64,000 bases of DNA from Endocalyx cinctus (lineage: Eukaryota; Ascomycota; Sordariomycetes; Amphisphaeriales; Apiosporaceae): assembly GCA_001600455.1 (NCBI GenBank), contig BCKC01000001.1, positions 3,188,441-3,252,440 of the forward strand. Direction: 5' to 3'. Position numbers and translations under genes: made by a program. Below, piece by piece: positions 43,815-55,420 of the stretch. The notes below the pieces were generated by a model that was not told the origin of the DNA, made no database searches, and saw only the letters and a program-made list of their open reading frames with translations. The stretch's first letter is position 1; each line of letters opens with the position of its first letter.

Positions 43815-45716
43815 ATGTCATCATCAAATCCCACGGGTATTAAGAAGAAGCTTGTGCTCAACGCCTTCGTTGAGATGTGTTAGTTACTTAAAAGATCTAT
43901 ACGCCGACGTATTGAACAACTACTCACTGGGATCTCACGTATAGGTAGTGGTCATCAGTCACCTGGTCTATGGCGGCATCCAGAAGATCAGTCTTGGCGT
44001 TTCAACGAAGTCTCGCACTGGGTAGAGCTTGCAAAGCTCTTGGAAGACGCCAAGTTCCACGGAATTTTCATCGCAGACGTTCTAGGTATCTAGCTACTCA
44101 CGTTGTCTTACCCAGCAATTTGTGTAACCGCGCAGGGCTTACTCCTCTTGGCATAACACAGGAGGATATGATGTTTATTCCGACTCCTTAGACCCAGCCA
44201 TTGTATCCGGAGCACAGTGGCCGGTCAACGAACCCTTTTCCGTTGTAGCCGCGATGGCTGCGGCGACGAAGAGCATTGGGTTCGGCGTCACGGCGTCGAC
44301 GACTTACGAGCAGCCGTACCACTTAGCACGGCGGATATCCACGGCTGATCATCTCAGCGGCGGCCGGTAAATACTTACCTTTCTTTTTCTCGGTGCTAAT
44401 TTTCTAAAGCTAACGAGGAATTCGTAGTATTGGGTGGAATGTCAGTTACCCCTTTTTAGCATGATCGTTAACATTCGGCGAGGATAATATGTTCTAAAGG
44501 CCGTAATAGATTGTTACCAGCTACCTAGATTCGGCGGCCAGAAATATGGGGCGTACGGAGCAACCACAGGTAAGCTGTTCCAGAATTTCTGAGGTCGCCG
44601 ACCTGTCTTTCAACGACTAAGCGCGATCTAGCACGACGATCGATACGCCCAAGCGGAGGAGTACATGCGCGTCATGTATAAATTATTCGAATCGTCCTGG
44701 CGAGACGACGCGGTGCAGCTGAACCGCGAGAAGGGCGTTTACACGGCGCCCGAGCTCGTGCGCAGGATCAACCACGAGGGCAAGTTCTTCCGGGTGCCGG
44801 GCCCGCACATCTGCCAGCCCAGCCCGCAGCGGACCCCCTTGATCCTGCAGGCGGGCACGTCCAAGTCGGGAAAGCAGTTCGCCGCTCAGCACGCCGAGGC
44901 GATCTTCGTGTCCGCCCACGCGACGGCGGTCTGCGCTAAGAACATCGCCGAGATCCGCGAGGCGGCGCGGGCGCAGTTCGGTCGCGACGGAGGCGCTATT
45001 AAAGTCGTCGCCCTCGTGACGCCGATTTTGGGACGTACGGAAGAGGAGGCGCAGGCGAAATTGGCGGAATATCGGAAGTACGCTTCGCACGAGGGCGCCC
45101 TTGCGCTCTTTGGTGGCTGGACGGGCATCGACTTGAACAAATATGGTGACGACGAGGAGTTGAGACACGTCGAGAGTAACGCTGTCAAGTATGCTTTAAA
45201 AATTGCTCATCTGTGCTGCGAATTTAGCTGATAGTAAAAATTAGGTCTACCGTCGAAGGATACGCGAGGTTCTCGCCCGGCACTAGTAAGTGGACGAAAC
45301 ATACCATTGCCGAGCATGTAAGTATCGGCGGTAATGGCCCCGTCCTGGTGGGGACACCCTCCCAAGTGGCCGATGGACTAGAAACTTGGGTAGCGCAGGC
45401 GGATGTGGATGGTTTTAACTTTGTAAGTTCACATCCCCACTACTTCCATGCAATTTGGAAGTCTTATCTAACCAAAAAAAACCTTCCGTAGGCGTACGCT
45501 CTGTTCCCACAATCTTTCAAAGATATTATCGAGCTTCTACTCCCAGAGCTGCGACAAAGGGGACTGTTTTGGGACGATTATGCGGTTCCCGCGGGTACTT
45601 ACAGAGAGAATTTCTATGGTAAGCCGGGCCAGAAAGGACCGCCAGAGGATCACGTTGCAGCGTCGTTCCGATGGAAAGCGGGTGTCCCTAAGCAAGACCA
45701 TATAATCCCAGAATAG
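43815..45716 (+). CDS. NtaA/SnaA/DszA-type FMN-dependent monooxygenase (luciferase-like)
   Basis: Eight exons fit in phase: 43815-43878, 43945-44085, 44162-44366, 44428-44440 (13 nt), 44510-44569, 44632-45188, 45245-45422 and 45492-45716, for 480 residues. Conserved blocks are KLVLNAFVEMC, WVELAKLLEDAKFHGIFIADVLGGYDVY, GVTASTTYEQPYHLARRISTADHLSGGRIGWNIVTSYLDSAARN assembled across three exons, TPLILQAGTSKSGKQFAAQHAEAIF, and GGNGPVLVGTPSQVADGLE. The fold is the bacterial-luciferase TIM barrel. Relatives use reduced FMN supplied by a separate reductase to oxidise nitrilotriacetate, thiophenes or streptogramins; no such reductase is visible nearby. Exon 6 is very GC-rich. Confidence 0.92.
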
Positions 45717-46584
45717 GCTGATAGAGGCGACGATAGGTGTAAATGAAGATATAACTTATATCTCATTGCTCAGAAAGTCGTCGATTCAAATGTTAAATAT
45801 TGATGAGCTGTTACTCAAACTATTTCTACTGCATGTACGATAAACTAAGGTTAAGATGCCGAATCTCTTTCTCCGGATTCCTGTGTAATTCGTGACCGTC
45901 AACATTGAAGTTATTCCTAGTTAAGTCTCGCAGCTAGGGTCAGATAAGATCATAAAAAAAAAAGTAATGACTATATTCTTCATTATCGGGAATCCGGTAC
46001 TTTTCTCACTTCCAGTAAAACTGATCAGTCTTGTTATTGTTGCGATACTCTTCCAGATTTAGATGTCGGGCAATATCCGATAGCCCCGAAAATCGGTAAA
46101 TCGTAGTTATTTGCCCCAGTATATGTACGTATACATAGTGTCCACGATAAACTCATCTAATATCAGACTGGATACATCCTGTAGTACATATCCAATATAA
46201 GACAGAGAGAACACGGAGAAAAACTATGTCTTTTCAATTGGATTCTTAGAGAAATTCCTACTTACTTTGAAAAGAATTATAAAAGATTCATTCTTATTGA
46301 AAGATGAAAAAGACCTCCAGGGCTCCCATGTAAATCATTACCTAGTAGAATGACGTTTCAAAATGCGGGTCAAAGCGGCCAACTTCTTATCGTCGCCCCA
46401 AATAGAAATCCTCCCCCAAAAAGACAACAATTGAAATTATTAAGCTGTTCCGTATCGGACCAGTGGACATCTACCTGATTTATTTGATTTTCTACAAAAT
46501 CAATGTGCCTGTCAATTTCATAAATAGTTGTAGTGGCAGCACCTTTAATATATATTCTATCAATTTCAAAGCCAAAATCACTTT
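45717..46584. other. Gene-free AT-rich spacer
   Basis: 870 bp. No recognisable feature besides a short A run near 45955. Confidence 0.6.
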
Positions 46585-48397
46585 ATGAAAACGACAATGG
46601 CAGAGAAAGGCGCTTTCTTACCAGCCCCTCCTCGCAGTAACAAGCGACAGGGGTCTTCAAAATGCGGTATTGCAAAGAAGCTCGCCGTAACCGCCATATT
46701 GGCCGGAAGCGCCTACGTTTACTTACCCAAACTCGCTTCTCGTGCTAACGATTACTATCAAGCTTCTGAGGCCGATATGTGGGCTGAAAAATGTCCCCAG
46801 GTCGATCCTCTCATCCCCAGCCAGCAAAGCTCGGCGCTCGCCCAGATGGACGAGTACTTGTCATCGGCTGAGTTTCTCAACAAAGCTATGGAAGTGCTTG
46901 CTGGAGCTGTGCAGATTCCGACCGAGTCCTTCGACGACATGGGACCTATCGGCGAGGACTCCCGATGGGACATCATGTACGACTTCAAGGAGTACCTGAA
47001 AGTGACGTTCCCTCTCGTTCACGACGCGCTAAAGCTCGAGACTGTCAACACCCACGGTTTGATTTACACCTGGACCGGGTCCGATCCCAGTCTCAAGCCA
47101 ACCGTTTTCATGGCCCACCAAGATGTCGTCCCGGTCGCCGCGGCCACGGTGAATCAGTGGACGTACCCGCCCTACAGCGGCAAGTACGACGGCCGGTACC
47201 TCTGGGGCCGCGGCTCGTGGGACGATAAGAACATGCTGATCGGAATCATGGAGTCTGTCGAGCAACTCATCGAAGCTGGTTTCACGCCCCAGAGAACTTT
47301 GGTTCTTTCTTTCGGGTTCGACGAGGAGATTAGCGGCTTTTTCGGCGCCCAGTACCTAGCCTCGTTCCTCCTCGACCGCTACGGCAAGGATGGTGCCGCC
47401 GTCATCGTAGACGAAGGAGCCGGCACCTCTTCCGTCTGGGGTTCCAGCTTTGCCCTGCCTGGCGTCGCCGAGAAGGGTTACATCGACGTGGAGATCGTCG
47501 TCCGCATGCCGGGCGGTCATTCGTCCATCCCCCCGCAGCACAACGGCATCGGAGTCATGGCCGAGATCGTTACGCAGATCGAGGCGACCCCTTACGAGCC
47601 AGCCCTCCACGCCGAAAACCCGTACCTCAGCCTTCTGGAGTGCGGCGCCGCCCACAGTCCCGACTTTCCTTCCAAACTCAAGAAGCTCCTCCACCAGCGG
47701 GTAAGCGGAAAGACCGGCAAGAGCGGGAAGGACGAACTCGCCCTCGAGGCCGCGAAGCTAGGAGACTCGGTCAAATACCTCTTCACCACGTCCCAGGCGC
47801 CAGACATCATCGGCGGCGGCGTGAAGTCGAACGCGCTCCCGGAGCGGACCGTGCTGCTGGTGAACCACCGAGTCAACGTAGGCGAGACGACGGACGCGGT
47901 CAAGGCGAAGATAACCTCGATCGCCGAGACGGTCGCCAGCAAGTACAACCTGACCATTATCGGTTTCGACGAGATCGACTCCCCCGAAACGCCGCGGTCG
48001 ATCAAACTCTCGGGCGAGCATCACAAGCTAGAGGCCGCGCCCGTTACGCCCACCGCCGTCGACCAGGTCTCCCCGTACTACGTCTTGTCCGGCACGACGC
48101 GAGCGATCTACGGCAAGGAGCTGCTCGTCGCTCCCGGTATCATGACCGGAAACACCGACACCAGGTAGATGCCCGCCTTTCCCCCCTATTAACTCTAACC
48201 TTAAGCTAACCGTAAGCAGGTGGTACTGGGACCTGACCCCGCACATCTTCCGCTACAGCCCTGGTTGGGACCCCGCGCAAGAAGGCTTCGATGGTATTCA
48301 CACTGTAAACGAGAGGATCAGCGCCGTTTCGCATGTCAAGGGCGTGCAGTGGTGCAGCACTTTTATCAGGAACATGGACGAGGCGAAATTGGCGTAG
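46585..48397 (+). CDS. M20 family carboxypeptidase (Gly-Xaa / carboxypeptidase S-like)
   Basis: Two exons, 46585-48164 and 48220-48397, give 585 residues. A basic N-terminus and one hydrophobic anchor (AVTAILAGSAYVYLP, about 33-48) point to a type II membrane protein delivered to the vacuole, as for yeast Cps1. Zinc-site motifs of M20 peptidases are present: MAHQDVVP, WGRGSWDDK, the catalytic FDEEISG, the ligand in DEGAG, and GGHSSIPP in the lid domain. The last exon carries the ending RYSPGWDPAQEGFDGIHTVNE with the final zinc-binding His. It releases C-terminal residues from small peptides. Met1 and Met5 are alternative starts. Confidence 0.95.
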
Positions 48398-49017
48398 TAA
48401 GTTGGTACAAGTTGTTAAGATGCGCTTGAATGAGCTCTTGGAATGTGACATCACAGAAACTCGGTAATAGCATCATATTACATCTATGGATGATAGCATA
48501 TAAAATATTAACTTACTTGACCGTCACGAAAATCAAGTATCAAAAGTGTATTCATTTTATCAGACTTTTATTGAGTTTTATGGAAGCTAGCTATCTACGT
48601 GACAGTGACCTTAATCTAGCTAGCTACCTGCAAAGGAAAAAATCGGCATTTCAACCGCCAGTATTCTACATCGTACATCTCTCGGGTATATAGTCCACGT
48701 CCTGCATCCCTCCTAGAGAACTGCAAAGACGGTCTTCTCACGCCATCTTAACCACCTAGAGAGTTTTATATAAGGAAAAAATGATAACTAGCCTATGACG
48801 CAAGCCTATGGGCTACGATCTTGATAAGAATGATACAATACGCAGACGAGAACGCGAATGCCTGGTTATTGTATCGATTTCGGCGCCATGCTAGATGAAA
48901 GTTCTTTCTTGGCAAAGTGAGACTGGCTGGCTCGTTGTCGAACGGCTCTTCGCCATAGCCATTGCCTCCGCATCGGCAAGATAGATATCCATGCCCCGAG
49001 AACCGCAGAGCAAGAAA
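48398..49017. other. Spacer between convergent genes
   Basis: 620 bp separating the ends of the carboxypeptidase and the coiled-coil gene. Only short AT-rich frames. Confidence 0.55.
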
Positions 49018-50469
49018 TCAAACCCGTTCGCTTTTCAGCATGTTCTCAAGCAGCGTTCTTCGTACGCGGCGTACTTCGTACGTGGCGGGTTGCTGTCGTA
49101 CAGGACCACCAAAGAATGGGGTGAAATTACAGAGCTTCTTGACGATTGGAAGCTTTGCCATCTCTTCATCATCATAAAATGTCGGGCTTCGGCGGAACGG
49201 ATCACCAAGTATGGCACACTTGATAACCTCAACGCTGAAGTCTTGGCTGCAAAAGGGTTTGATTCTATCCTCGCCGCGCATGAGACAAAGACAGCCCATA
49301 CATAGAAGCTTATACTTCGTGAACGATTGAAATAGGCTGAGTAGTTGGAGCTGACCGGTGCGATTGAATGTTGTCTCTAGTTTCTGAATTTCTGGCGCCG
49401 CCCCGAATATATCTTCTATTTCGAATCGATCAGAGGAAGGGTCAATCATATTTTTTATCACTTCTCTGATCACTATGCTTCTGACTTTCTTTTCCGGGGA
49501 GAACTCTATCTTTTTATCTTTATCAAATGCAGCTCGGATCTGATCGAGGATAGTTCTTGGCCCTTCGAAATACCACGATCTGTGTGATTGGTTTGAGGAG
49601 AAATTTTTCGGGGTATATGTAGCTTTCAGGTCGGATTCCTGATAGTTGATCTTCTCAGCGCCAATGAAAAAGAAAATCTCGTCATTAAGCTGGTCTAGCT
49701 CTATGCCGAAAAGATCAATACCCGTTTTGAGAGCCATCTTGAATTCCTCCGCGTCGCAGTCGGGTTCTAGCTGTTTGATAAAAGCAAGACGAGCTGGAAC
49801 GTACTTGCAGGCATTCTTTAATAAAAGTATGATCTCTTCTAGAAGTGGTTTTTCTGGGTGTGGTAGTGACGCAGGAAGATGCATTCTCGGGAGGCCGTCG
49901 ATGATGTTGCCTTTGCGTGGGCTATGGGCCCGGCTGGATGCACGCGCGGTTTCTTCCTGACTTTGCTCATTCTGCAGTCTCAAAATGTGTTCTCGTCTAA
50001 GGCGGTCAAGAGTTCTGATTGCTTCCTGGTCGAGAACAATGGGCGCCTGTATTTGTTGACCAGACAGATTGATATAGGGGATGCATCCGGGTTGAGGCTC
50101 TCCGAACTGTGCAAGAAGAATACCTTTCAGGTCGGATTCGAGCTTCGTGGCTTCAACGCGCGCCTTTTCCAGCTCTCTGGTCGTATTGTCCAGGCTTTGC
50201 TGCAGTCGGGTTAAGTCTTGTTCGAAAGTCATGCAACGGTCGTTTAACTGTATCAAGCGGCTGGTAGAAGCAATTCTGTTCTGTAGACGTTGCTGATCCG
50301 CTTTGATATAGTTTAGCATGGCCTCTTCGGACTTGAAGTCTATGGGGGCGATGTAATCGGCTTGAGTTTTGTTCATGATTGGTCCAGCATTATTATAACC
50401 GCGAATTGAAGGGGCCAATGATTGTCCAGGCTCGCCACCAGGCGGTGCTTTTCTTTTGTGACCGCTCAT
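49018..50469 (-). CDS. Intronless coiled-coil protein of unknown function (483 aa)
   Basis: An uninterrupted frame from ATG 50469 (MSGHKRKAPP) to TGA at 49020-49018. After a basic, Pro-rich N-terminus, residues about 50-125 form heptad-like, Glu/Lys/Leu-rich sequence likely to be a coiled coil (LIQLNDRCMTFEQDLTRLQQ and following), and another short helix follows near 165-190. The C-terminal half is a mixed, well-folded-looking region with FFFIGAEKINY and FRRSPTFYDDEEMAKLP. No catalytic motif is evident. Base composition is noticeably less GC-biased than the enzymes on either side. Family not recognised. It may be a lineage-specific gene. Confidence 0.75.
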   Translation of the reverse strand: MSGHKRKAPPGGEPGQSLAPSIRGYNNAGPIMNKTQADYIAPIDFKSEEAMLNYIKADQQRLQNRIASTSRLIQLNDRCMTFEQDLTRLQQSLDNTTRELEKARVEATKLESDLKGILLAQFGEPQPGCIPYINLSGQQIQAPIVLDQEAIRTLDRLRREHILRLQNEQSQEETARASSRAHSPRKGNIIDGLPRMHLPASLPHPEKPLLEEIILLLKNACKYVPARLAFIKQLEPDCDAEEFKMALKTGIDLFGIELDQLNDEIFFFIGAEKINYQESDLKATYTPKNFSSNQSHRSWYFEGPRTILDQIRAAFDKDKKIEFSPEKKVRSIVIREVIKNMIDPSSDRFEIEDIFGAAPEIQKLETTFNRTGQLQLLSLFQSFTKYKLLCMGCLCLMRGEDRIKPFCSQDFSVEVIKCAILGDPFRRSPTFYDDEEMAKLPIVKKLCNFTPFFGGPVRQQPATYEVRRVRRTLLENMLKSERV

Positions 50470-50790
50470 TATAGAGAGTTGCTCGAAAAGTGAATAACGG
50501 ATTGGCGGTATATTTTTCGATGAGTTACAATGAAGCTGTACTTTCTTGTCGCGCCTGCTAACGTTTGTCTTGTCAAAGTTATTTCTGTATCCTGTGATAT
50601 GTACTGGTTAGAATATTTCTACCAGAATGGACGAAAAATAAATGTAAATGTAAACGATATGAAAGGAACTGTTTATTGTAAAGTGTATGGCTTGGGGCTG
50701 CAGTTATCTGTTTCTTCAAGAAGTGTGCCTGAAGAGAGGGTCGCAAGGCACCTCTCTACCTAGTAGGCCCTACAGATAAATGTTTCTTAA

Positions 50791-50796
50791 GAAAAA

Positions 50797-50873
<77 letters not shown>
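50791..50873. repeat. Poly-A followed by (GA)n microsatellite
   Basis: About 14 A and then about 34 uninterrupted GA units, the longest microsatellite in the window. Confidence 0.95.
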
Positions 50874-50876
<3 letters not shown>

Positions 50877-51102
50877 TTATGATACAGGAATTATTTACCT
50901 TTTGCTTTAAATAAAGTGTAGGTGTTGGTGAGAAATGAGGTAAGGTTGATGGATGACACTCTACTGTTAAATGAGATGTCACTTATTATTGAGGGGAAAA
51001 GTTTACCATGGGTAAGAGCAAATGTAAAAAAGTTATGGTTGGATCCAAAATAAATAGTAATGTATATGCAGAAAATGGTTATACGCGAGTATGCCATCTT
51101 GA

Positions 51103-51215
51103 TATATGCGGATACACATTGTCTCTAATTATATGCGGATAACCCCCGTTTCTATATGCGGATAACCCTCGTCTCTGTATGCGGATATACCTCGTTACTA
51201 TATGCTATTATATCA
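51103..51215 (+). repeat. 23-bp minisatellite
   Basis: The core TATGCGGATA recurs at 51105, 51132, 51155 and 51178, with a degenerate copy at 51201. Spacing is 27 and then 23 bp. The unit is close to TATGCGGATAACCCTCGTCTC. Confidence 0.8.
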
Positions 51216-51922
51216 CATGGGTAGAGCCCATAGTTGTATGCGAGCATGCCTCATTGTTATACTTGTAGGAATGTCCATGCCTAGACCAAAGCATCTCTTT
51301 GCAATATAATTTACCTCCAGTCTTGGTGAGTTGTTGATTGGAAACCATGATAGGGCATGTGAATTGTGTGTAGTTTTTTAGATATGTTTATTACTAGCTT
51401 ATGCAGTCTATCCATCTAGCTTTCAGGTGAAAATCTTTTTTTTTTTTTTTTTTTGATATATTTACCTGTCTCTGGTGTCTGCATGCTAGCCATTGTTACC
51501 AGAGTAAGGTCCTGTATCCAGCTTCCAAAAGAACCATATAACTTGATATAAATAAAACCAAATATTCCATAGAAACTTATATAAACCTAGAATCTCTGAT
51601 ATTTATCATTATTATTATTATTATTTCAAGCAAATTAGTAGGTTGGATAGTTATGCATAAGTTTAGAAATCTGTGAGACGTGGTGTATATCACGTGCCCC
51701 TTGGTTCTTTGACAGAATCAGAAAAGGCTGTTAATAAAGCCAACTTCTCACTCTTCACAGTTCTCATTACTCTCATTATCATAATCTCAAAAGTTCCTCT
51801 TTGTTCATCACCTAAATATTATCCTTTAAATAGGGATTACCTAGATTTTCATCATGGTGAATCAACATCAGCTTCATTTCACCAAGCAGAGTTATATTTC
51901 AACCAGCAACAATAGAAAGAGC

Positions 51923-52758
51923 CTATACTGCTAGCAGTTTACCAATGATATCCACAATCATCTGACCGAATGCTCTAGGTTGGCTCACGAAAGGCATGTG
52001 GCCTGCCTTGAAATTGACCACATCCCACTTCACTTTTGTTCTCTCAAGAAAGAAATCTTGTAACGATGGTGGGTTACAATGGTCTTCTTCGGTACGTATA
52101 TAAACCCTTCTCTGATCAAACCCTTTGTCTGCCCAGGCAGGAGCTGTGGCTTCGGTCGCGAAGGCCGTCAGTGAATGTGGTCGCATATATTTATCCAGCT
52201 CCGAGGCCATTTCAGGGTCACAGTCGTTGTAAAAAACTTCCATCGCTGGCTCAACAACGGCAACACCTTTGAATGGCTTAAAAATACATGTCAGTACAAG
52301 TTGTACCAAGAAAGGGGCAGAAATAGTAGTACCTTGTCCACCTTGATAAATTCAGGATGTGACCGACCTGCCCCCACTGCTAGATTCTCACCCTCCAAAG
52401 CGATATTGGCTGAGATAAAAACAAGCCCCAATATGCTAGTTATCTTGCCCTCGGCCCTCCGGGATTGTTGATCAAGGTCCTTTGCTGCAGCTCCAGCCAC
52501 TATGCCGCCGTAGGAGTGTGCGATAACGACGACATCCTTTCCCTCTTGTTCTAAAAGAGGGAGTAAGACATTATCACGTAGTGAGTGTATGTCATTGGCA
52601 CAAGTTGCTGTTTCTGGATCTGGGGGATTACAGCTTGGGTATGGTCCGGGCCGGGTCTCGAAACCAGCGTCTTTCAGGTACGGAATCATATTCTCGAAAC
52701 CTTCGATAGTGCCAAAAGCCCCGGGGACGATGACTAAAACTAAACCTGAAGAGCTCAT
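51923..52758 (-). CDS. Alpha/beta-hydrolase (AB hydrolase-1 type esterase)
   Basis: Two exons on the minus strand, 52758-52333 and 52276-51923, give 259 residues. The oxyanion region VIVPGAFG follows the first strand, the nucleophile elbow is IAHSYGGIV and the catalytic His is in FKAGHMPFVSQP near the C-terminus. An acid residue is likely in the EEDHCNPP segment. Proteins of this form in plants and fungi hydrolyse small esters such as methyl salicylate-type compounds, but the substrate here is unknown. No signal peptide, so cytosolic. The intron is 56 bp, phase 0. Confidence 0.9.
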
Positions 52759-54432
52759 CCTGACCGTTTAATGGATTTCTTAAATTCCCAACGTGAATAA
52801 TAATAATAACTCAAATTCTCAGGTCGGGTCAAAGAATATCAGTAGTGGGAATTATTTTCGATTTTTTTTTTCCATCATGCACAAGAATATATATATAAGG
52901 CAGTTGGTAACAAGAAGAATCCTTAGGTAATTAGCGAGAGATAGTGCTTACTTGAGCACCAAAGTATTCGTCTCATCAGGGGTTAAGATCATAACCAACA
53001 AGCCAGTGTAAGCAATGCAGTGGGCCTCTTCGATGACGTGGGTACGTAACTGACAGATGCATAACTGCATATGAAATTCTGCATCGTATTACCAACATTT
53101 CAACCTCAGATTTCTTAGTGGTGTGACTTAATTAGTCATTCCCTATCGAAGGAAGACGGCTCCTCGAGATGACTTTACGTTGTCACCGAGTCCTCGGGTA
53201 TGCACCTAGGTATATATGAACGATGATGGGTATCAAACCTCTGGACGTTCTCAGATACCCAATTGGTTGGAGGATATATTATCATTATACCTGGTTGAGT
53301 GCTTTAATGACTTCGTGCAGCAAAATTGTTAATAGTATTCAACCTGTGGGTACGACTTTGGTCGCGAAGATGATATTATTATACAGGATGTGGTCAAATA
53401 TTTCACAGCAATCATTTGATGTTTGCTAGTCAACTACCACCGGGCTAGCCCAACAATGAATATTATATAGTGATAATTGAATTTATACTCATCATTCTAA
53501 TAGTTAGGATTCAAGCAACCTTATCTTGAATGATCCTTTAGGCAAGACGTAATTACATATAAAGATATTGTTTCGATAGGCGATTATTGGATTTTCCGTA
53601 TTCGGAGGAAAGGGAGCGATTCGCTACAAGCAGGTAAAAATACCAAGAGATGATAAATGTAGTTCCGGAGTCTACTGCAGCTTTGAAAAAAATAATAGGA
53701 TCTTCATGTAGACAATATCTATACTATATACTCTCTATTTTTTTTCGTCGACTTAAAATAACATACTGCAAAGCTACAGGGGGTAAACAACTTTATTCTA
53801 TATGAAGTTCACGAAATTTTGGGCAAATTATTATTGGTGTTGTAATAGAGCATCTGATATAAGGGATGAAGAGATGCGCCCGCCAAGAAGAAACGAGCAT
53901 GGATTTACAGCGCAGTGAACTCAGAAATAGGGACTCCGAAGTTTCCGGGGAGAGGCACTAAGTTTTATGACGACTTTAATCAATAATCCAAGAAATAATA
54001 ATAATAATAATAAAAGTAAACAGTCTATCGTCTACCAAAATACCGTTCTTAGTAAATCTACATGTTCTACAGGTTCATCGGTGGGTGGTTTCCGGGGATG
54101 CTTCCGCCTAGCTTCCGAAAACGTACAATCATGATTGAAGGTTCAATGCCCGAGCATAGTAAGTCACTTTCCCAGGGGACGGTTCTCTTTCTTCTTATAG
54201 AAAATAAAAACATGCAAATTGCCGCTGGATTTGAAATACTCATATGACATCACATCGCCTCATAATGGATGTTCATAGTAGATCGTTTTTATTTTCACTC
54301 TTCTCCCTTCTCCTTACTCCGTCTATTTCTTTTTCTCTCGTTGCTGATCATCTAGCATCTTTGCAAACAGCTTTCCGATCGAAAAAAAAAAGAAAGAAAG
54401 AGAAAAGTCAAGCAAAGCGATAGAGTAGCAAG
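52759..54432. other. Gene-free AT-rich spacer
   Basis: 1.67 kb with ordinary AT-rich sequence and a short AAT run near 53995-54012. A CT-rich tract (about 54293-54345) precedes the PEBP gene. Confidence 0.6.
54293..54345 (+). promoter_or_regulatory. CT-rich promoter tract
   Basis: Pyrimidine-rich run about 90-140 bp before the ATG at 54433, similar to those of IRC22 and FDH in this window. Confidence 0.35.
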
Positions 54433-55118
54433 ATGTTTTCGAAATACATTCTTACCGCCGCTACGGCAGCTTCAGTAGCTTTCGCAGCTACCCCTGCCGG
54501 GTTTGAGCCTGGGTCGGAGGAGTCATTTACTGTTGTCTTTAGCAGCGGTAGCGCCGCCATGAGCGGAAATGTGCTTTCCCAAGAAGGTCAGTTTCATTGA
54601 CGAAGGGAGCTAACTTGCATTGGCATCCCAAAACTAATACTGAGGTAGAGACGCAAACGGCACCGACAATCGGTTCGTCGACTCCACTTGACGGCACGTC
54701 GTTCGCTGTCATCATGATCGACCTCGATATCCCGACCGATAACCCTCCGGCAACCGACACGCTGCTTCACTGGATGCAGACCGGTCTGACGCAGTCTACC
54801 GCGGTAACGACATTGAGCACGACCTCAGGCGCTGTAGATACGTTCTTGTTCGAGGCAGGAAGTCAACCAGCGTTCGCGGAGTACAACGGCCCCGCCCCTC
54901 CGGCCAGGATCCCCCTTTCTCACAGATACACGCAAATTATCGTGGACACCTCGGACGCCACCGAAGATGACCTGGCCGTTCTCGAGGCGTCGACGGCGGA
55001 TATCCTAGGCTTCGACGCGCTCGCGGTCCTGACCGAGGCCAACCTCCAGGACAAGGTGCTGGCCGGGAATTATTTCAACGTGACGAATCCCGGACCCGTG
55101 ACGAGCATCGCGGCGTAA
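54433..55118 (+). CDS. Secreted PEBP-family protein
   Basis: Two exons, 54433-54586 and 54649-55118, give 207 residues. A signal peptide (MFSKYILTAATAASVAFA) is followed by VVFSSGSAAMSGNVLS and, after the intron, ETQTAPTIGSS. Core motifs of phosphatidylethanolamine-binding proteins follow: FAVIMIDLDIPTDNPP (D-P-D-A-P position), LLHWMQTGL and GPAPPARIPLSHRYTQIIVDTS. The acceptor after GAGGTAG was chosen because it keeps phase and restores the family pattern. An apparent longer frame through the intron, beginning at 54597, is an artefact. Such secreted proteins are common in ascomycetes; ligand unknown. Confidence 0.9.
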
Positions 55119-55394
55119 TTGGGAAAGATCCTTGACGGGGTACCCACGTATCGGCCTGCACCCAGGGGGGGGCATATGCGACATGAGATGCAGGTTATAT
55201 GTAAAAGGGAATTTCGGAATCAAAACTATGGTTTATGTTGGGGTAAAAGCACCTCGTGCATCTAGATCCTTGACCTATTCTTTTTTTTCTTGACTACTGT
55301 GTATTAAACGCAAAAGGAGGAAAACGTGGTGATGGTTCAAATGCCGAGGGGACTTAAAAAAAAATAACGATATAGGAATCGGATAACGCATATC

Positions 55395-55420
55395 AAAAAA
55401 AAAAAAAAAAAAAAAAAAAA
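55395..55420. repeat. Poly-A tract (26 A)
   Basis: Uninterrupted homopolymer downstream of the PEBP gene. Confidence 0.95.

Larger units (their letters stand above)
50470..51922. other. Repeat-rich spacer
   Basis: 1.45 kb containing a poly-A/(GA)n array, a 23-bp minisatellite, a 19-T tract (51436-51454) and an ATT run near 51607-51625. Short frames (50530-50763, 51673-51915) lack support; the second would need a GTG start. It could be a decayed element, but no terminal repeats or transposase were found. Confidence 0.55.

Noticed and set aside
44683..45168. Minus-strand frame of 161 codons
   Set aside because: Antisense to exon 6 of the NtaA-type monooxygenase.
54597..54648. Extension of the PEBP frame into TKGANLHWHPKT
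   Set aside because: It lies inside a GT-AG intron with a good branch site; skipping it restores the family pattern and phase.
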